NCBI GenBank assembly: GCA_041391505.1
Contig: JAWKNW010000028.1
Location: forward strand, 1-64,000
From: Rhodothermales bacterium
Lineage (GTDB): Bacteria; Bacteroidota; Rhodothermia; Rhodothermales; JAHQVL01
Direction: 5' to 3'
Length of the DNA: 64,000 nucleotides
Of this stretch, positions 36,327-45,383 are shown one piece after another. Made by a program: the position numbers and the translations under genes. How positions within the stretch are numbered: the first letter of the stretch is position 1; each line of letters starts with the position of its first letter. The notes beneath the pieces were generated by a model. It made no database searches. It worked only from the letters and a program-made list of their open reading frames with translations, and was not told the DNA's origin.

Positions 36327-37043
36327 TCAGTAGTTCGGCTTTCCCGCACACGGGCATTGCGTACCAGGGCGCGATTCCCAGGTACCGGGCCCCGCGCCGC
36401 TGGAATCCGCCGTCACCCAGATGCACGCCGTATGCGTGGTGCAGGCCGATTCGCCCGGATCGGATTCGTCGGAGGGACGCGTGGCGGCCTCCGTTACGTC
36501 GGCAGCCCCCACCACGCCCGGTTCGGGCGCCCATAGCCCGAGCCCGCGCATCTTCGCCTCCCGATAGAGCCCTACATACACAGTGAGGTCGCCGGCCACC
36601 TGATCGAAATCCAGCCGGGCGTACCCGTCGGCCAGCATCCGCGCGTTCAGTTCGTAGCTCGCTCGGCCGCGTTCATCGGCCACATACACCAACGCCGGCT
36701 CGTAGACCTCTTCTTCCGTATCCTGCGGCGCTTCCGGGAGGCCCAGGCGGTCGACGACCAGCGGCTTGCCCCGCACGAGCGCCGCCATGTAGGCCGCCGA
36801 GATCGCACCCAGACGCTCTTCCCGGGCGAGATCGTGGCCGGCGGCGAGGGCGTCCTCGGTCATCTTGGGCGACGGGTGGCGCTCCGGGGCATCCACGCCG
36901 GCGAGCCGGATGCGCGAGCCGTCGTCGAGGACGAGGCGGTCTCCGTCGATCACGGCGGTGGCGCGAACGACCTGCGCCGCCGCGAGCGGCGCAAACGAGC
37001 AGGCTACCGCGGACAGTAGCAGAAACGTCAGCATCTTCCGCAT
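36327..37043 (-). CDS. Secreted thermonuclease-like (SNase) protein
   Basis: 238 residues with a Sec signal peptide ('MRKMLTFLLLSAVACSFAPL'). The SNase OB-fold core shows 'ATAVIDGDRLVLDDGSRIRL', 'AGVDAPERHP', 'ELNARMLADGYARLDF' and 'YREAKMRGLGLW'. Staphylococcal nuclease relatives hydrolyse DNA and RNA with Ca2+. A Cys-containing C-terminal extension ('CTTHTACIWVTADSSG', 'TQCPCAGKPNY') may be disulfide-bonded outside the cell. Probably used for nutrient scavenging. Confidence 0.82.
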   Translation of the reverse strand: MRKMLTFLLLSAVACSFAPLAAAQVVRATAVIDGDRLVLDDGSRIRLAGVDAPERHPSPKMTEDALAAGHDLAREERLGAISAAYMAALVRGKPLVVDRLGLPEAPQDTEEEVYEPALVYVADERGRASYELNARMLADGYARLDFDQVAGDLTVYVGLYREAKMRGLGLWAPEPGVVGAADVTEAATRPSDESDPGESACTTHTACIWVTADSSGAGPGTWESRPGTQCPCAGKPNY

Positions 37044-37130
37044 ATCGGGGTTCCGTTTGTATTATGGGCGGATCCTGGTCGAGTGGTGCCGTACGCCCCT
37101 CTCCCGTCCATCATCTCGCCTAAATATCGT

Positions 37131-38663
37131 ATGTATCAGCGCGTTTCATTAATGGTCCTAACCGCCATCTTGGCGACGGGTTGCACGGAGCGGCCTGCCG
37201 CGCCCGTCGCCTATCGCGAGCCCTTCCGCCTCCAGTATCATTTTTCGCCCGAGAAGAACTGGATGAACGACCCGAACGGGCTCGTCTATCACGATGGCGA
37301 ATATCACCTTTTTTACCAGCACAACCCGTACGGCGATCGCTGGGGCCATATGAGCTGGGGGCACGCCGTCAGCCCGGATCTGATGCACTGGGAGCATCTC
37401 CCCGTGGCGCTCGAAGAGGAAGACGGCATCATGATCTTCTCGGGCAGCGCCGTCGTGGATACACGGAACACGTCCGGCTTCGGCACGGCGGATCAACCGC
37501 CGATGGTGGCCATCTATACCGGTCACACGGATACGCTCCAGACGCAGCATATCGCGTACAGTGTCGACCGGGGGCGGACGTGGACCAAATACGCCGGCAA
37601 CCCGGTCATCGATCTCGGCTTGAAGGACTTCCGGGATCCCAAGGTATTCTGGCACGACGAATCCGGGCAATGGATCATGGTCGTTTCCGTCCCGGCCGAA
37701 CACAACGTGCACTTTTACGGCTCGCCTGACCTCAAGGAATGGACCTTCCTGAGCGCTTTCGGGCCGGAGGGCGCGTCGGACAGCATCTGGGAATGCCCCG
37801 ACCTCTTCCCGCTGCCGATCGAGGGGCGCGACGGCGCGACGCGGTGGGTGCTCATCGTAAACATCGGCTCGAACGCCGCCGCCGGCGGGTCGGGCGGTCA
37901 GTACTTCGTGGGGTCGTTCGACGGCAAGACGTTTACGAACGACAATCCCCCGGAGCAGGTGTTATGGGTGGATCATGGCGCCGACTTTTACGCCGGCGTC
38001 ACCTGGGGGGATATCCCGGAATCGGACGGCCGGCGCATCCTGATCGGATGGTTCAACAACTGGCAATACGCGCAGGACATCCCTACCTCCCCCTGGCGCA
38101 GCGCCCAGTCGGTGCCGCGCGCCCTCGCATTGCGGGAGACGCCGCAGGGTCTCCGGCTCGTCCAGCACCCGGTACGTGAGGTGGAGTCGCTGCGGGAGAC
38201 GCCGCAGACATTCGCCGGCCTCGACTTCGCCGCCGCCGACGCGCTGGGTTTGAAAGGCAATCAGTTTGAACTCAATGCCGAGATCGCCCTGAACGGAGCG
38301 GATCGCGTCGAGATCGCCGTGCTGGCCCGGGGCGCGGAGCAAACCGTCGTGGGCTACGACGCGTCGGAAGGCGTGGTGTTTATCGACCGGACGGCCTCGG
38401 GCATCGGGGATTTCCACGACGCGTTTCTCGCGCGGCACACGGCTCCGCTGGCGGCCCCGGACGGGATCGTTCGCCTCCGGCTTCTGGTCGACTGGTCGTC
38501 CGTCGAACTGTTCGCCGGCGACGGCCTCGTGGCCCTGTCCGACCGCGTCTTTCCGGATCCGGAGAGTCAGTCCATCCGCTTCTCCCACGCGGGAGGTTCA
38601 CCGGTGCTCACGTCGCTCGCGATCTGGCCATTAAAATCGACCTGGGGGCGTCCTTCCCTGTAG
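37131..38663 (+). CDS. Glycoside hydrolase family 32 lipoprotein (invertase/fructanase type)
   Basis: 510 residues. The signal peptide ends in the lipobox 'ILATGC' (Cys18). The five-bladed propeller has the nucleophile in 'WMNDPNG' (Asp47), transition-state stabiliser 'FRDPKVF' (Asp169) and acid/base Glu221 in 'WECPDLF'. A beta-sandwich completes the C-terminus ('LLVDWSSVELFAGDG', 'VFPDPESQSIRF'). It should release fructose from sucrose, inulin or levan on the cell surface. It is a single gene without an adjacent fructokinase or transporter. Confidence 0.94.
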   Translation: MYQRVSLMVLTAILATGCTERPAAPVAYREPFRLQYHFSPEKNWMNDPNGLVYHDGEYHLFYQHNPYGDRWGHMSWGHAVSPDLMHWEHLPVALEEEDGIMIFSGSAVVDTRNTSGFGTADQPPMVAIYTGHTDTLQTQHIAYSVDRGRTWTKYAGNPVIDLGLKDFRDPKVFWHDESGQWIMVVSVPAEHNVHFYGSPDLKEWTFLSAFGPEGASDSIWECPDLFPLPIEGRDGATRWVLIVNIGSNAAAGGSGGQYFVGSFDGKTFTNDNPPEQVLWVDHGADFYAGVTWGDIPESDGRRILIGWFNNWQYAQDIPTSPWRSAQSVPRALALRETPQGLRLVQHPVREVESLRETPQTFAGLDFAAADALGLKGNQFELNAEIALNGADRVEIAVLARGAEQTVVGYDASEGVVFIDRTASGIGDFHDAFLARHTAPLAAPDGIVRLRLLVDWSSVELFAGDGLVALSDRVFPDPESQSIRFSHAGGSPVLTSLAIWPLKSTWGRPSL

Positions 38664-38719
38664 CCGCGGTCAGTGCGGCACATCCATCCCTGTAGCCGCG
38701 GTCAGCGCGGCACATCCAT
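38656..38719. repeat. 32-bp tandem duplication at a gene end
   Basis: Copies 38656-38687 and 38688-38719 differ by one base. They begin 'CCCTGTAGCCGCGGTCAG' and end 'GCGGCACATCCAT'. On the minus strand the copy covers the last codons and stop of the formylglycine-generating enzyme gene; the other copy is a vestigial second end. Confidence 0.85.
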
Positions 38720-39700
38720 CACCGTGCGGAAGCCGACGTGGAAGAGCGATGATTCCGGCGTGGAATGGCTGCGTGCCGACACCCGGTATCCGTGGCAGTA
38801 GCCGTCGTTGCACAGGAACGAGCCGCCGCGCTGGACGCGCTCGCTGAACTCGTCGATCTCGAAGGGTTCGTCGAGTTCGTTGTAGGGCAGGTACCAGCTG
38901 TCGGTCCATTCCCAGACGTTGCCGCCCATGTCGGTGAGGCCGAGGGGCGTCTTGCCGAACGCGCCGACGGGGGACGTGTAGAGGTAGCCGTCATCGCCCG
39001 AGTTAAAGAAGGGAAACTCCCCTTCCCAGGTGTTTGCGCGCGGTTTGCCGTCGGCAAACAGGGCATTGCCCCAGGCATAGTCGTGCGGGGCCGATGTGGC
39101 GCCGCGGGCGGCGTGCTCCCACTCGAACTCGGTCGGCAACCGCCGGCCGGCCCATTCCGCATAGGCCACCGCGTCGTTCCACGACACCTGGGTCACGGGA
39201 TGATCGTCCTTCGCCGCCGGGCCATCGGGACCCTGCGGATGGTGCCAGGTCGCGCCCGGCAGCAGGATCCACTCGTAGGTCTCCATGTTCAGCACGGCGG
39301 CATCACCAAAAGCTTCCGCCTGCGTTTTGAAGCCGGTCGCCTCGACAAAGGCCCGGAACTGGGCGACCGTGACGGGGTGCTCATCCATGAAAAACGGCTC
39401 GACGTCGGTCTCGAACACCGGCATTTCCATCGGCAGCCCTTTCTCCGACCCGATGCGGGTTCGTCCGCCGGGCACGTAGACCATGCCCTCCGGCAACGCG
39501 ATGCCCTCGGGAGGCGCCACCGGGCCATCGAAGGCGAGCAGGACAGGAACCGCCGTTTCCGGAGCGTCCATTCCTCCCTTTTTGCCGGTCGCTATCAGAA
39601 ATACCGCGATGCCGGCCACGACCGCGAGCGGCAGGCCGAGGCGGAGCAGGATCTGGCGAGATGAAAGCGGGGACGACGGGGCAGGCTGTTCGGATGACAT
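38702..39700 (-). CDS. Formylglycine-generating enzyme, membrane-anchored
   Basis: 332 residues. An N-terminal membrane anchor ('LGLPLAVVAGIAVFLIATG') leads to a full SUMF1/FGE domain: 'EGMVYVPGGRTRIGSEKGLP', 'VTQVSWNDAVAYAEWAGRRL', 'PTEFEWEHAARG', 'DMGGNVWEWTDSW'. The copper-binding catalytic pair is present as Cys297 and Cys302 in 'GGSFLCNDGYCHGYR', followed by 'HVGFR'. FGE oxidises a cysteine in sulfatase precursors to formylglycine. The anchor implies action on the periplasmic side. No sulfatase gene lies in this window. The 3' end carries a 32-bp tandem duplication. Confidence 0.88.
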   Translation of the reverse strand: MSSEQPAPSSPLSSRQILLRLGLPLAVVAGIAVFLIATGKKGGMDAPETAVPVLLAFDGPVAPPEGIALPEGMVYVPGGRTRIGSEKGLPMEMPVFETDVEPFFMDEHPVTVAQFRAFVEATGFKTQAEAFGDAAVLNMETYEWILLPGATWHHPQGPDGPAAKDDHPVTQVSWNDAVAYAEWAGRRLPTEFEWEHAARGATSAPHDYAWGNALFADGKPRANTWEGEFPFFNSGDDGYLYTSPVGAFGKTPLGLTDMGGNVWEWTDSWYLPYNELDEPFEIDEFSERVQRGGSFLCNDGYCHGYRVSARSHSTPESSLFHVGFRTVMDVPR

Positions 39701-39819
39701 GGCAAACTCGATCAGGCGGGGTGTAGAGCCTTAAGGAACGAGTTTACGCGCTCACTTTCAACCGGGTGCGCACAGGGATCAGGGCCATCACATGCTCTTC
39801 AAACGTGAGCATCTGCCGG

Positions 39820-39886
39820 TATGGGAGTATGGGAGTGCGGGGGTATGGGAGGTTTTGCGGTAAAAATGCACGCGAACTCCCATACG
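39820..39886. repeat. TATGGGAG iterations in a spacer
   Basis: Three direct copies of TATGGGAG (39820, 39829, 39844) are followed by an inverted copy CTCCCATA (39879-39886), within the 276-bp spacer 39701-39976 that holds no gene. Confidence 0.6.
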
Positions 39887-39976
39887 CTTCTCACGTCCAC
39901 GGCGAGAAAGCGATGGCCCTGGCACAGGGATGCCGGGGTGCTCCTGCACCCTATCGGCATCCGGGCTAGCCGGCCC

Positions 39977-41554
39977 TCACTTCAGCAGCGTCACCACCCG
40001 GCTGGTCGAAAACCCTTCGCCCTGGACGCGTACGAGATAACGTCCGCCGGCGAGCGTCGTCCCGTCGATGGCGATGGACGTCGGCTGGTGCGCCAGGACG
40101 ATCCCATTAAACAGCAGCCCCTGATGCCGGCCCAGGATGTCGTAGACATCGACCCGCACCTGCTGATCGTGCGGCACGGTCAGCGTAAAGTGTGCTTCGG
40201 GGTTAAACGGATTGGGGTAGATGTCGTCCATGAAATAGCTGCCGTCCAGGTCCACCAACACGTGGGTCTGCGAACTGAACGCCACGCCCCCGTCGAAGTC
40301 GATCTGCTTGAGCCGGTAGACATGCCGGCCCGGCGAAACGCGGGGCACCGTGTACGCATAGCGCTGGCGCGCATTGGTCGTGCCGGCGCCGGGGACGAAG
40401 GCGATCGTTTCGAATCGTCCGTTTCGTTCTTCCTGCACCTCAAAGCCGGCGTTGTTGGTTTCGGACACCGTCTCCCACCGGAGGTGGACGGCGCGCCCAT
40501 CGGCCAGGGCCTGGAAGCCCGGCGCCAGCTCGACCGGCAGGTTCGTCTCGCCGCTCGTCTCGTAGACCTCGAGCGAATTCAGCTCGGGGCCGCCCCCTTT
40601 TTCACCGGAGCCCGCGGCGATGTACAGGTTGTCGTTGTAGGCGATGGCCTGCGTGCCGTGCCGGCCGGTGACGAGGTGATTCAGCGACGTCCAGGTCCCG
40701 GTAAACACATCCAGCGCCTCGACTTCGTTGTGGGCGAGCTGCTGCGAGGTTTCGCCGCCCAGCACCACGATGTAGTGCCCGAACGTCACCGACGTCGATC
40801 CGCCGCGCGGCGTGGGGATGTCATTCGCCAGCGTCGACCAGTTGCCCGTGTTGAAGTCGTACACATCGACCGGGTCGACGGTGTCGGGATTCGACCCGTT
40901 GCGTCCGCCGGCCACATAGAGCTTGTTGCCGTACACGGCGGCATGGAAGTGATCGCGGGCACGCGGCGCCGGCGTCAGCGCAGTCCACGTATCCGTGTTC
41001 GGGTTGTATTCCGAGAAATCGGCCTTCCGGATGGCCGAGCCGCTATGCCCGCCGACGCTCCCGCCCACGACGTAAATCTTGCCGTTGTACACCGCCGAGC
41101 CGGCCGAGCCCCGCTGGAAGGCCTCGGGAATTGCGGGGCCGGTGCTCCAGGTGTTGTTCGTGGTGTTGAACGTGTAAATGTTGGGTACGGTGAGCTCGTC
41201 CGGGAAGGTCGCCGTGTACGCGCCGACCACATAAATCGTCGTGCCGATCGCGACGGCCTGGAAGTGATGCAGCGAAATGGACGACGGGGGCAAGGGTCCG
41301 TTGGTCCAGGTGCTATCCACCGGGTTGTAGATCTCGATGCGATTCGTGCCGCGCCCCCCGAGCAGGTAAAATTTACCCCCCACCTCAACGAACGCATTCT
41401 CGTGCCGCTGATCGGGGTCGTTGGTCTGTTGCACCTGCCGCCAGACGAGCGGCGACTGGGCCAGGGCCGGCGGCGCCTGGTTCAGGCCGATCCAAACGGC
41501 GGCAAAAAGGATCCAGCGAGCGGTAGTATGGGGGGCGCTAAAATTCGATTTCAT
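39977..41554 (-). CDS. Secreted Kelch-repeat protein with T9SS sorting domain
   Basis: 525 residues starting 'MKSNFSAPHTTARWILFAAV', with a signal peptide ending 'PALAQ'. Six Kelch motifs of the type 'GTTIYVVGAYT', 'NGKIYVVGGSVGG', 'GNKLYVAGGRNG', 'GHYIVVLGG' make a beta-propeller. A fibronectin-like segment ('HLRWETVSETNNAGFEVQEE') precedes the C-terminal type A sorting domain ('YPNPFNPEAHFTLTVP', 'VRVDVYDILGRHQGL'). It is a surface or extracellular protein, probably adhesive or glycan-related; no enzyme signature (galactose oxidase ligands) is evident. Confidence 0.85.
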   Translation of the reverse strand: MKSNFSAPHTTARWILFAAVWIGLNQAPPALAQSPLVWRQVQQTNDPDQRHENAFVEVGGKFYLLGGRGTNRIEIYNPVDSTWTNGPLPPSSISLHHFQAVAIGTTIYVVGAYTATFPDELTVPNIYTFNTTNNTWSTGPAIPEAFQRGSAGSAVYNGKIYVVGGSVGGHSGSAIRKADFSEYNPNTDTWTALTPAPRARDHFHAAVYGNKLYVAGGRNGSNPDTVDPVDVYDFNTGNWSTLANDIPTPRGGSTSVTFGHYIVVLGGETSQQLAHNEVEALDVFTGTWTSLNHLVTGRHGTQAIAYNDNLYIAAGSGEKGGGPELNSLEVYETSGETNLPVELAPGFQALADGRAVHLRWETVSETNNAGFEVQEERNGRFETIAFVPGAGTTNARQRYAYTVPRVSPGRHVYRLKQIDFDGGVAFSSQTHVLVDLDGSYFMDDIYPNPFNPEAHFTLTVPHDQQVRVDVYDILGRHQGLLFNGIVLAHQPTSIAIDGTTLAGGRYLVRVQGEGFSTSRVVTLLK

Positions 41555-41632
41555 CGGTAACTGGAGTCGTGCTCCAGACATGTGTTCCAATCAGGTAGGC
41601 GAGATGGCCGGGAATCACAAATCGTTCCACGA

Positions 41633-43159
41633 TTACGCCGGCAGGCCGATCAACGGCCCCGTCGCTGACTCCACGGTCGTCACAAAATCCGGACTCCGCA
41701 CAATCTCCGTGCAGGCGTTCAGATCGTTCTTGAAATAGTAGTCGCGCTCGCCGTGGGGCACGCGCGACCGGATATACCGGTGCGCCACTTCCACCCCCCG
41801 ACCCGGCCGCAGCGGATGTCGGAAATCGAGCGCCTGGGCCACGGTAAACGCCTCGATCGCGAAGACCTGTTCGACGTTCTGGAGTACCCGCAGCAGCTTC
41901 AAAGCCCCTACGCTGCCCATGCTCACGTGATCCTCCTGCCCCAGCGAGGTCGGGATCGAGTCGACGGACGCCGGATGGCACAGGACCTTGTTCTCTGAAA
42001 CGAGCGCCGCGGCCGTGTATTGCGGGATCATGAAGCCGGAGTTGATGCCGGTTTCCTTCATGAGCAGCGCCGGCAGGCCGTCGTGCCCTTCCAGCAGCAG
42101 GTAGGTCCGCCGCTCGGAGATGCTCGCCAGCTCGGCCAGCGCCATAGCCGCAAAGTCGTACACCAGCGCCAGCGGTTGGCCATGAAAATTCCCGCCGCTC
42201 AGGATATCCCCGTCTTCAAACACCAGCGGGTTGTCGGTCACGCTGTTCAGCTCGGTCTCGACCACCGAGACGGCGTGGCGGAGGCTGTCGCGGCTCGCGC
42301 CGTGGACCTGCGGGACGCAGCGCAGGCTGTAGGGATCCTGCACCTTGCCGCAGAACCGGTGCGAGGCGAGGATCTGACTCTCCGCCAGCAGCCGGCTGAC
42401 GTTTTCGGCCACCTCGCGCTGTCCGCGATGCGGGCGGATCGCGTGGATCCGCAGGTCGAACGGCACGATACTGCCCTGCAGGGCTTCCAGGCTCATGGCA
42501 GCCAGTATATCGGCCACCTGGACGGCATGGATAGCGCGATGCAGAATAAATGCGCCGTACGCGCTCATCATCTGCGTCCCGTTGATGAGCGCGAGGCCGT
42601 CCTTGGCGCGCAGGGCGATCGGCGCGAGGCCTTCGCGGGCGAATACGGCGTCGGTCGGCTCGACGCGGCTTCCGTCGGCATCCCAGAAAAACCCGTATCC
42701 GAGCAGCGGCAGCGCCAGATGCGCCAGCGGGGCGAGGTCGCCCGAGGCTCCCAGGCTGCCCTGCTGGGGCACGGCGGGAATCAGGTCGCGCTCGGCCATC
42801 ACCAGAAGACGCCGGAACGTCTCTTCCGAGACGCCTGAATAGCCGATGCCGAGCGCGTGGATCTTGAGGAGCAGCATCAGCCGGCAGATCGGACGCGGAA
42901 TCCAGTCCCCCACCCCCACCGCATGGCTCAGGATGAGGTTCTGCTGCAGCGCCTCGATTTGCTCCGGCGGAATCCGTTTGCTCTTCAGGTACCCGAAGCC
43001 GGTGTTGATGCCGTAGTGCACGGCATCCGTCCGCAGCACGGCGTCGACGAGGGCGCGGCTGGCCGACACGGCCGGCGCCCCGCGCGAAAGCTGCTCGCGG
43101 CGGCGTTCCAGATCGTCATAGAGGTTGGCCACGGTGACCCGTTCACCGAGGCGGTCCAT
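41633..43159 (-). CDS. hutH: Histidine ammonia-lyase
   Basis: 508 residues, the usual size. The self-processing MIO tripeptide Ala138-Ser139-Gly140 sits in 'GSLGASGDLAPLAH'. Tyr49 ('VHYGINTGFG') and the specificity pair Ser78-His79 ('NLILSHAVGVG') favour histidine over phenylalanine or tyrosine. Late active-site blocks are 'SGGNFHGQPLA' and 'LGQEDHVSMG'. It converts histidine to urocanate and ammonia in the cytosol. No hutU, hutI or hutG is adjacent; it is 37 bp behind galU and may share its transcript. The ATG at 43159 gives the family start. Confidence 0.92.
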   Translation of the reverse strand: MDRLGERVTVANLYDDLERRREQLSRGAPAVSASRALVDAVLRTDAVHYGINTGFGYLKSKRIPPEQIEALQQNLILSHAVGVGDWIPRPICRLMLLLKIHALGIGYSGVSEETFRRLLVMAERDLIPAVPQQGSLGASGDLAPLAHLALPLLGYGFFWDADGSRVEPTDAVFAREGLAPIALRAKDGLALINGTQMMSAYGAFILHRAIHAVQVADILAAMSLEALQGSIVPFDLRIHAIRPHRGQREVAENVSRLLAESQILASHRFCGKVQDPYSLRCVPQVHGASRDSLRHAVSVVETELNSVTDNPLVFEDGDILSGGNFHGQPLALVYDFAAMALAELASISERRTYLLLEGHDGLPALLMKETGINSGFMIPQYTAAALVSENKVLCHPASVDSIPTSLGQEDHVSMGSVGALKLLRVLQNVEQVFAIEAFTVAQALDFRHPLRPGRGVEVAHRYIRSRVPHGERDYYFKNDLNACTEIVRSPDFVTTVESATGPLIGLPA

Positions 43160-43196
43160 CCCGAGATCCGCTACGCTGGCTCCTGTTTCCAAAACG

Positions 43197-44102
43197 TCAG
43201 GCCGCTTCCTGACGAAGCGGCAGTTGCTTGATGAGGTGCTCGAGGATCGCGTCGCGGGTGTCCTCGCGCCGGAGCGCAAAATCGAGGAAACACTTGGCGT
43301 ATTCGACCCGGTTGCCGATGTCGTACCGTTTGGCGTGCCAGTCGAGCGCATACATCGCCTCGCGCTGCGCCAGCATGTTCATCGCATCGGTGAGCTGGAT
43401 TTCACCGCCGACGCCCTCGGTCGTTTCGTTCAGGCACGAAAAGATTTCGGGCGTGAAGACGTACCGGCCGGCGATCGCCAGGTTGCTGGGCGCCTTGCCC
43501 GGAGCAGGTTTCTCGACGAGGTGGTCGAGCCGGACGAGCTCGTGGTTGTCGGGCTCGGCCTTGCCGGCGACGATGCCGTAGCGGCTCACCCACTCGTGCG
43601 GCACCTTTTGCACCGCCACCACGCTCGCCTGTTTCTCCTCGTACACATCCAGCAGCTGACGCAGGCCGGGCCGCTCGTCGTCGATCGGGTTGATGATCGT
43701 GTCGCCGAGGAGCACGGCGAACGGTTCGTCGCCCATGTGCTGCTGCCCGAGCCGGATGGCGTCGCCCAGACCGCGCTGCACCTTCTGGCGGATGTAGAAG
43801 ATCGACGCCTGTTCGCCGATGTCGCGAATCTGTTCGAGCATTTCCCGCTTGTTGGCCTGCACGAGGAAGGCTTCGAGCTCGGGCGAATAGTCGAAGTGGT
43901 TTTCGATGGCGCGTTTGCCGCGGCCGGTGACGATCAGGATGTCCGTGATGCCACTGGCGATGGCCTCCTCGATGACATACTGCAGCACCGGCTTGTCGAT
44001 GATCGGCAGCATTTCTTTCGGCATCGACTTGGTAGCCGGCAGGAAGCGCGTGCCCATGCCGGCCGCGGGGATGATGGCTTTTCTTACCCGTTGTTTGCTC
44101 AT
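43197..44102 (-). CDS. galU: UTP-glucose-1-phosphate uridylyltransferase
   Basis: 301 residues. The nucleotidyltransferase signature 'AAGMGTRFLPATKSMPKEML' is at the N-terminus, with 'KPVLQYVIEEA', 'AVLLGDTII', 'RYVFTPEIFSCL' and 'GEIQLTDAMNML'. It forms UDP-glucose from glucose 1-phosphate and UTP; relatives also use other sugar 1-phosphates. Its ATG overlaps the stop of the upstream GHMP kinase gene (ATGA, 44099-44102), so the two enzymes are made together. Confidence 0.95.
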   Translation of the reverse strand: MSKQRVRKAIIPAAGMGTRFLPATKSMPKEMLPIIDKPVLQYVIEEAIASGITDILIVTGRGKRAIENHFDYSPELEAFLVQANKREMLEQIRDIGEQASIFYIRQKVQRGLGDAIRLGQQHMGDEPFAVLLGDTIINPIDDERPGLRQLLDVYEEKQASVVAVQKVPHEWVSRYGIVAGKAEPDNHELVRLDHLVEKPAPGKAPSNLAIAGRYVFTPEIFSCLNETTEGVGGEIQLTDAMNMLAQREAMYALDWHAKRYDIGNRVEYAKCFLDFALRREDTRDAILEHLIKQLPLRQEAA

Positions 44103-45121
44103 GCGTGGACCTCTTCCGGAATGAATTCGATGACTGGTTGAATGAGTCGGGCGCCAAACGCCTCGTAGGCGGCGCGGAGCCGCTGCAGGCGTTCGGGGTC
44201 GCCGTCGTACGCGCCTACGATGGCGCCGCCCGAACCGGCAAATTTGGTGTGGGCCCCGAGGGCGCGACCCGTTTCGATAAGTCTGACATTGCCTTCGCTG
44301 ATCCGGACGAGCCGGGCCCGAAGGTCGAAATTGGCGTCCATCAACGGCCCGATCTCGTGGCCGCGGCCGTCGGCGATGAGCCGGCGCGCCTCGTCGGCGA
44401 AGCCGGCGAACGTCTTCATGCCGTCCATCACCGCCCGATCGCCGCGATTGAAGCGGCTTCGCAGGTCGTTGTGGGTGATTTCCGTGCCTTCCGACAAGTT
44501 GTCGTGATAGGCGACGAACAGGTGCGGCAGATTGGCCACCTCGACGTACTCGTACAGCCCGTAGCCCTGCCGTTCGATCAGCTCGCGGTCGAAATCCATG
44601 TAGACCGCGTTTTCGTACACCTGGATCACCCGATCCTGGAGGCCGGCGCCGATCCCCAACTCATCGGTCTCTACACGGAGGATCAAATTGGGAAACTGCG
44701 GCTGCGCCACCTCGACCCCGTAAAAGCTCATGAGGGCGCGCATCGTCGCGGTGATGATGCCGCTGGAGCCCGCGAGCCCCACGCGCACGGGGATGTTCGT
44801 GCGGTACTCGATGGTGAAGTTGCGCCGATCCAGCTGGATGCCGTGATCGTCGCAATAGTCGCTGAAGGTCTTGATGGCGGCCTTGATGAGGCGGATGCCC
44901 CCGTAATAGCCGTTGAGCCGCACGTCCGACACCAGCGCGTCGCGGCTCTCGAACGTCAGATGGTCCCGCGGGCCGGGCATGATGACCATGCGCGGCGACT
45001 CATACAGCGTCACCTCGGCCGCGAAATTGCGGATGATGAACGAGATCGTCTTCCCGAAATACCCGTCCGACGGGTTGCCGATCAGACCGGCTCGGGCGTG
45101 GGCCCGGGTACGGAGCATCAT
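44099..45121 (-). CDS. GHMP kinase, glucuronokinase-like
   Basis: 340 residues from 'MMLRTRAHARAGLIGNPSDG'. The GHMP phosphate loop is 'IPVRVGLAGSSGIITA', and motif 3 is 'THTKFAGSGGAIVG'-like ('HTKFAGSGGAIVGAY'). Several blocks recall plant glucuronokinase: 'GNPSDGYFGKTISFIIRNF', 'LNGYYGGIRLIKAAIKTF', 'LGIGAGLQDRVIQVYE', 'FDLRARL'. The reaction would be glucuronate plus ATP to glucuronate 1-phosphate. Translational coupling with galU fits a kinase/pyrophosphorylase salvage pair. Alternatives are another sugar-1-kinase, such as galacto- or heptose kinase. Confidence 0.75.
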   Translation of the reverse strand: MMLRTRAHARAGLIGNPSDGYFGKTISFIIRNFAAEVTLYESPRMVIMPGPRDHLTFESRDALVSDVRLNGYYGGIRLIKAAIKTFSDYCDDHGIQLDRRNFTIEYRTNIPVRVGLAGSSGIITATMRALMSFYGVEVAQPQFPNLILRVETDELGIGAGLQDRVIQVYENAVYMDFDRELIERQGYGLYEYVEVANLPHLFVAYHDNLSEGTEITHNDLRSRFNRGDRAVMDGMKTFAGFADEARRLIADGRGHEIGPLMDANFDLRARLVRISEGNVRLIETGRALGAHTKFAGSGGAIVGAYDGDPERLQRLRAAYEAFGARLIQPVIEFIPEEVHA

Positions 45122-45383
45122 AGGCGCACAAAAAATTGCACCCCCGTCGGCAGCCGGTGTGGGACTGAGACAGGTGTGGATGGAATGGTCTTGGGGAGTG
45201 CCTGGACGAATACCGCGCAGCCGGAGAATCGAGTAGGGTGGGCGTCTCGGCGCCGGCGTGGGTGCGCGCGAAAAGGTCACGACTCGCACTACAAGACGCG
45301 TACCGAACGCATCCTGCGAATCGCCGCCCAATATACGGTATCGGCAGGGCCGAAAAAAAGCGAAACGCGTCGCGCTTTGCGTC

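Noticed and set aside
35934..36536. 200-codon plus-strand ORF in the 36-kb gap
   Set aside because: It crosses the hairpin and terminator and runs antisense into the SNase gene; no protein-like features.
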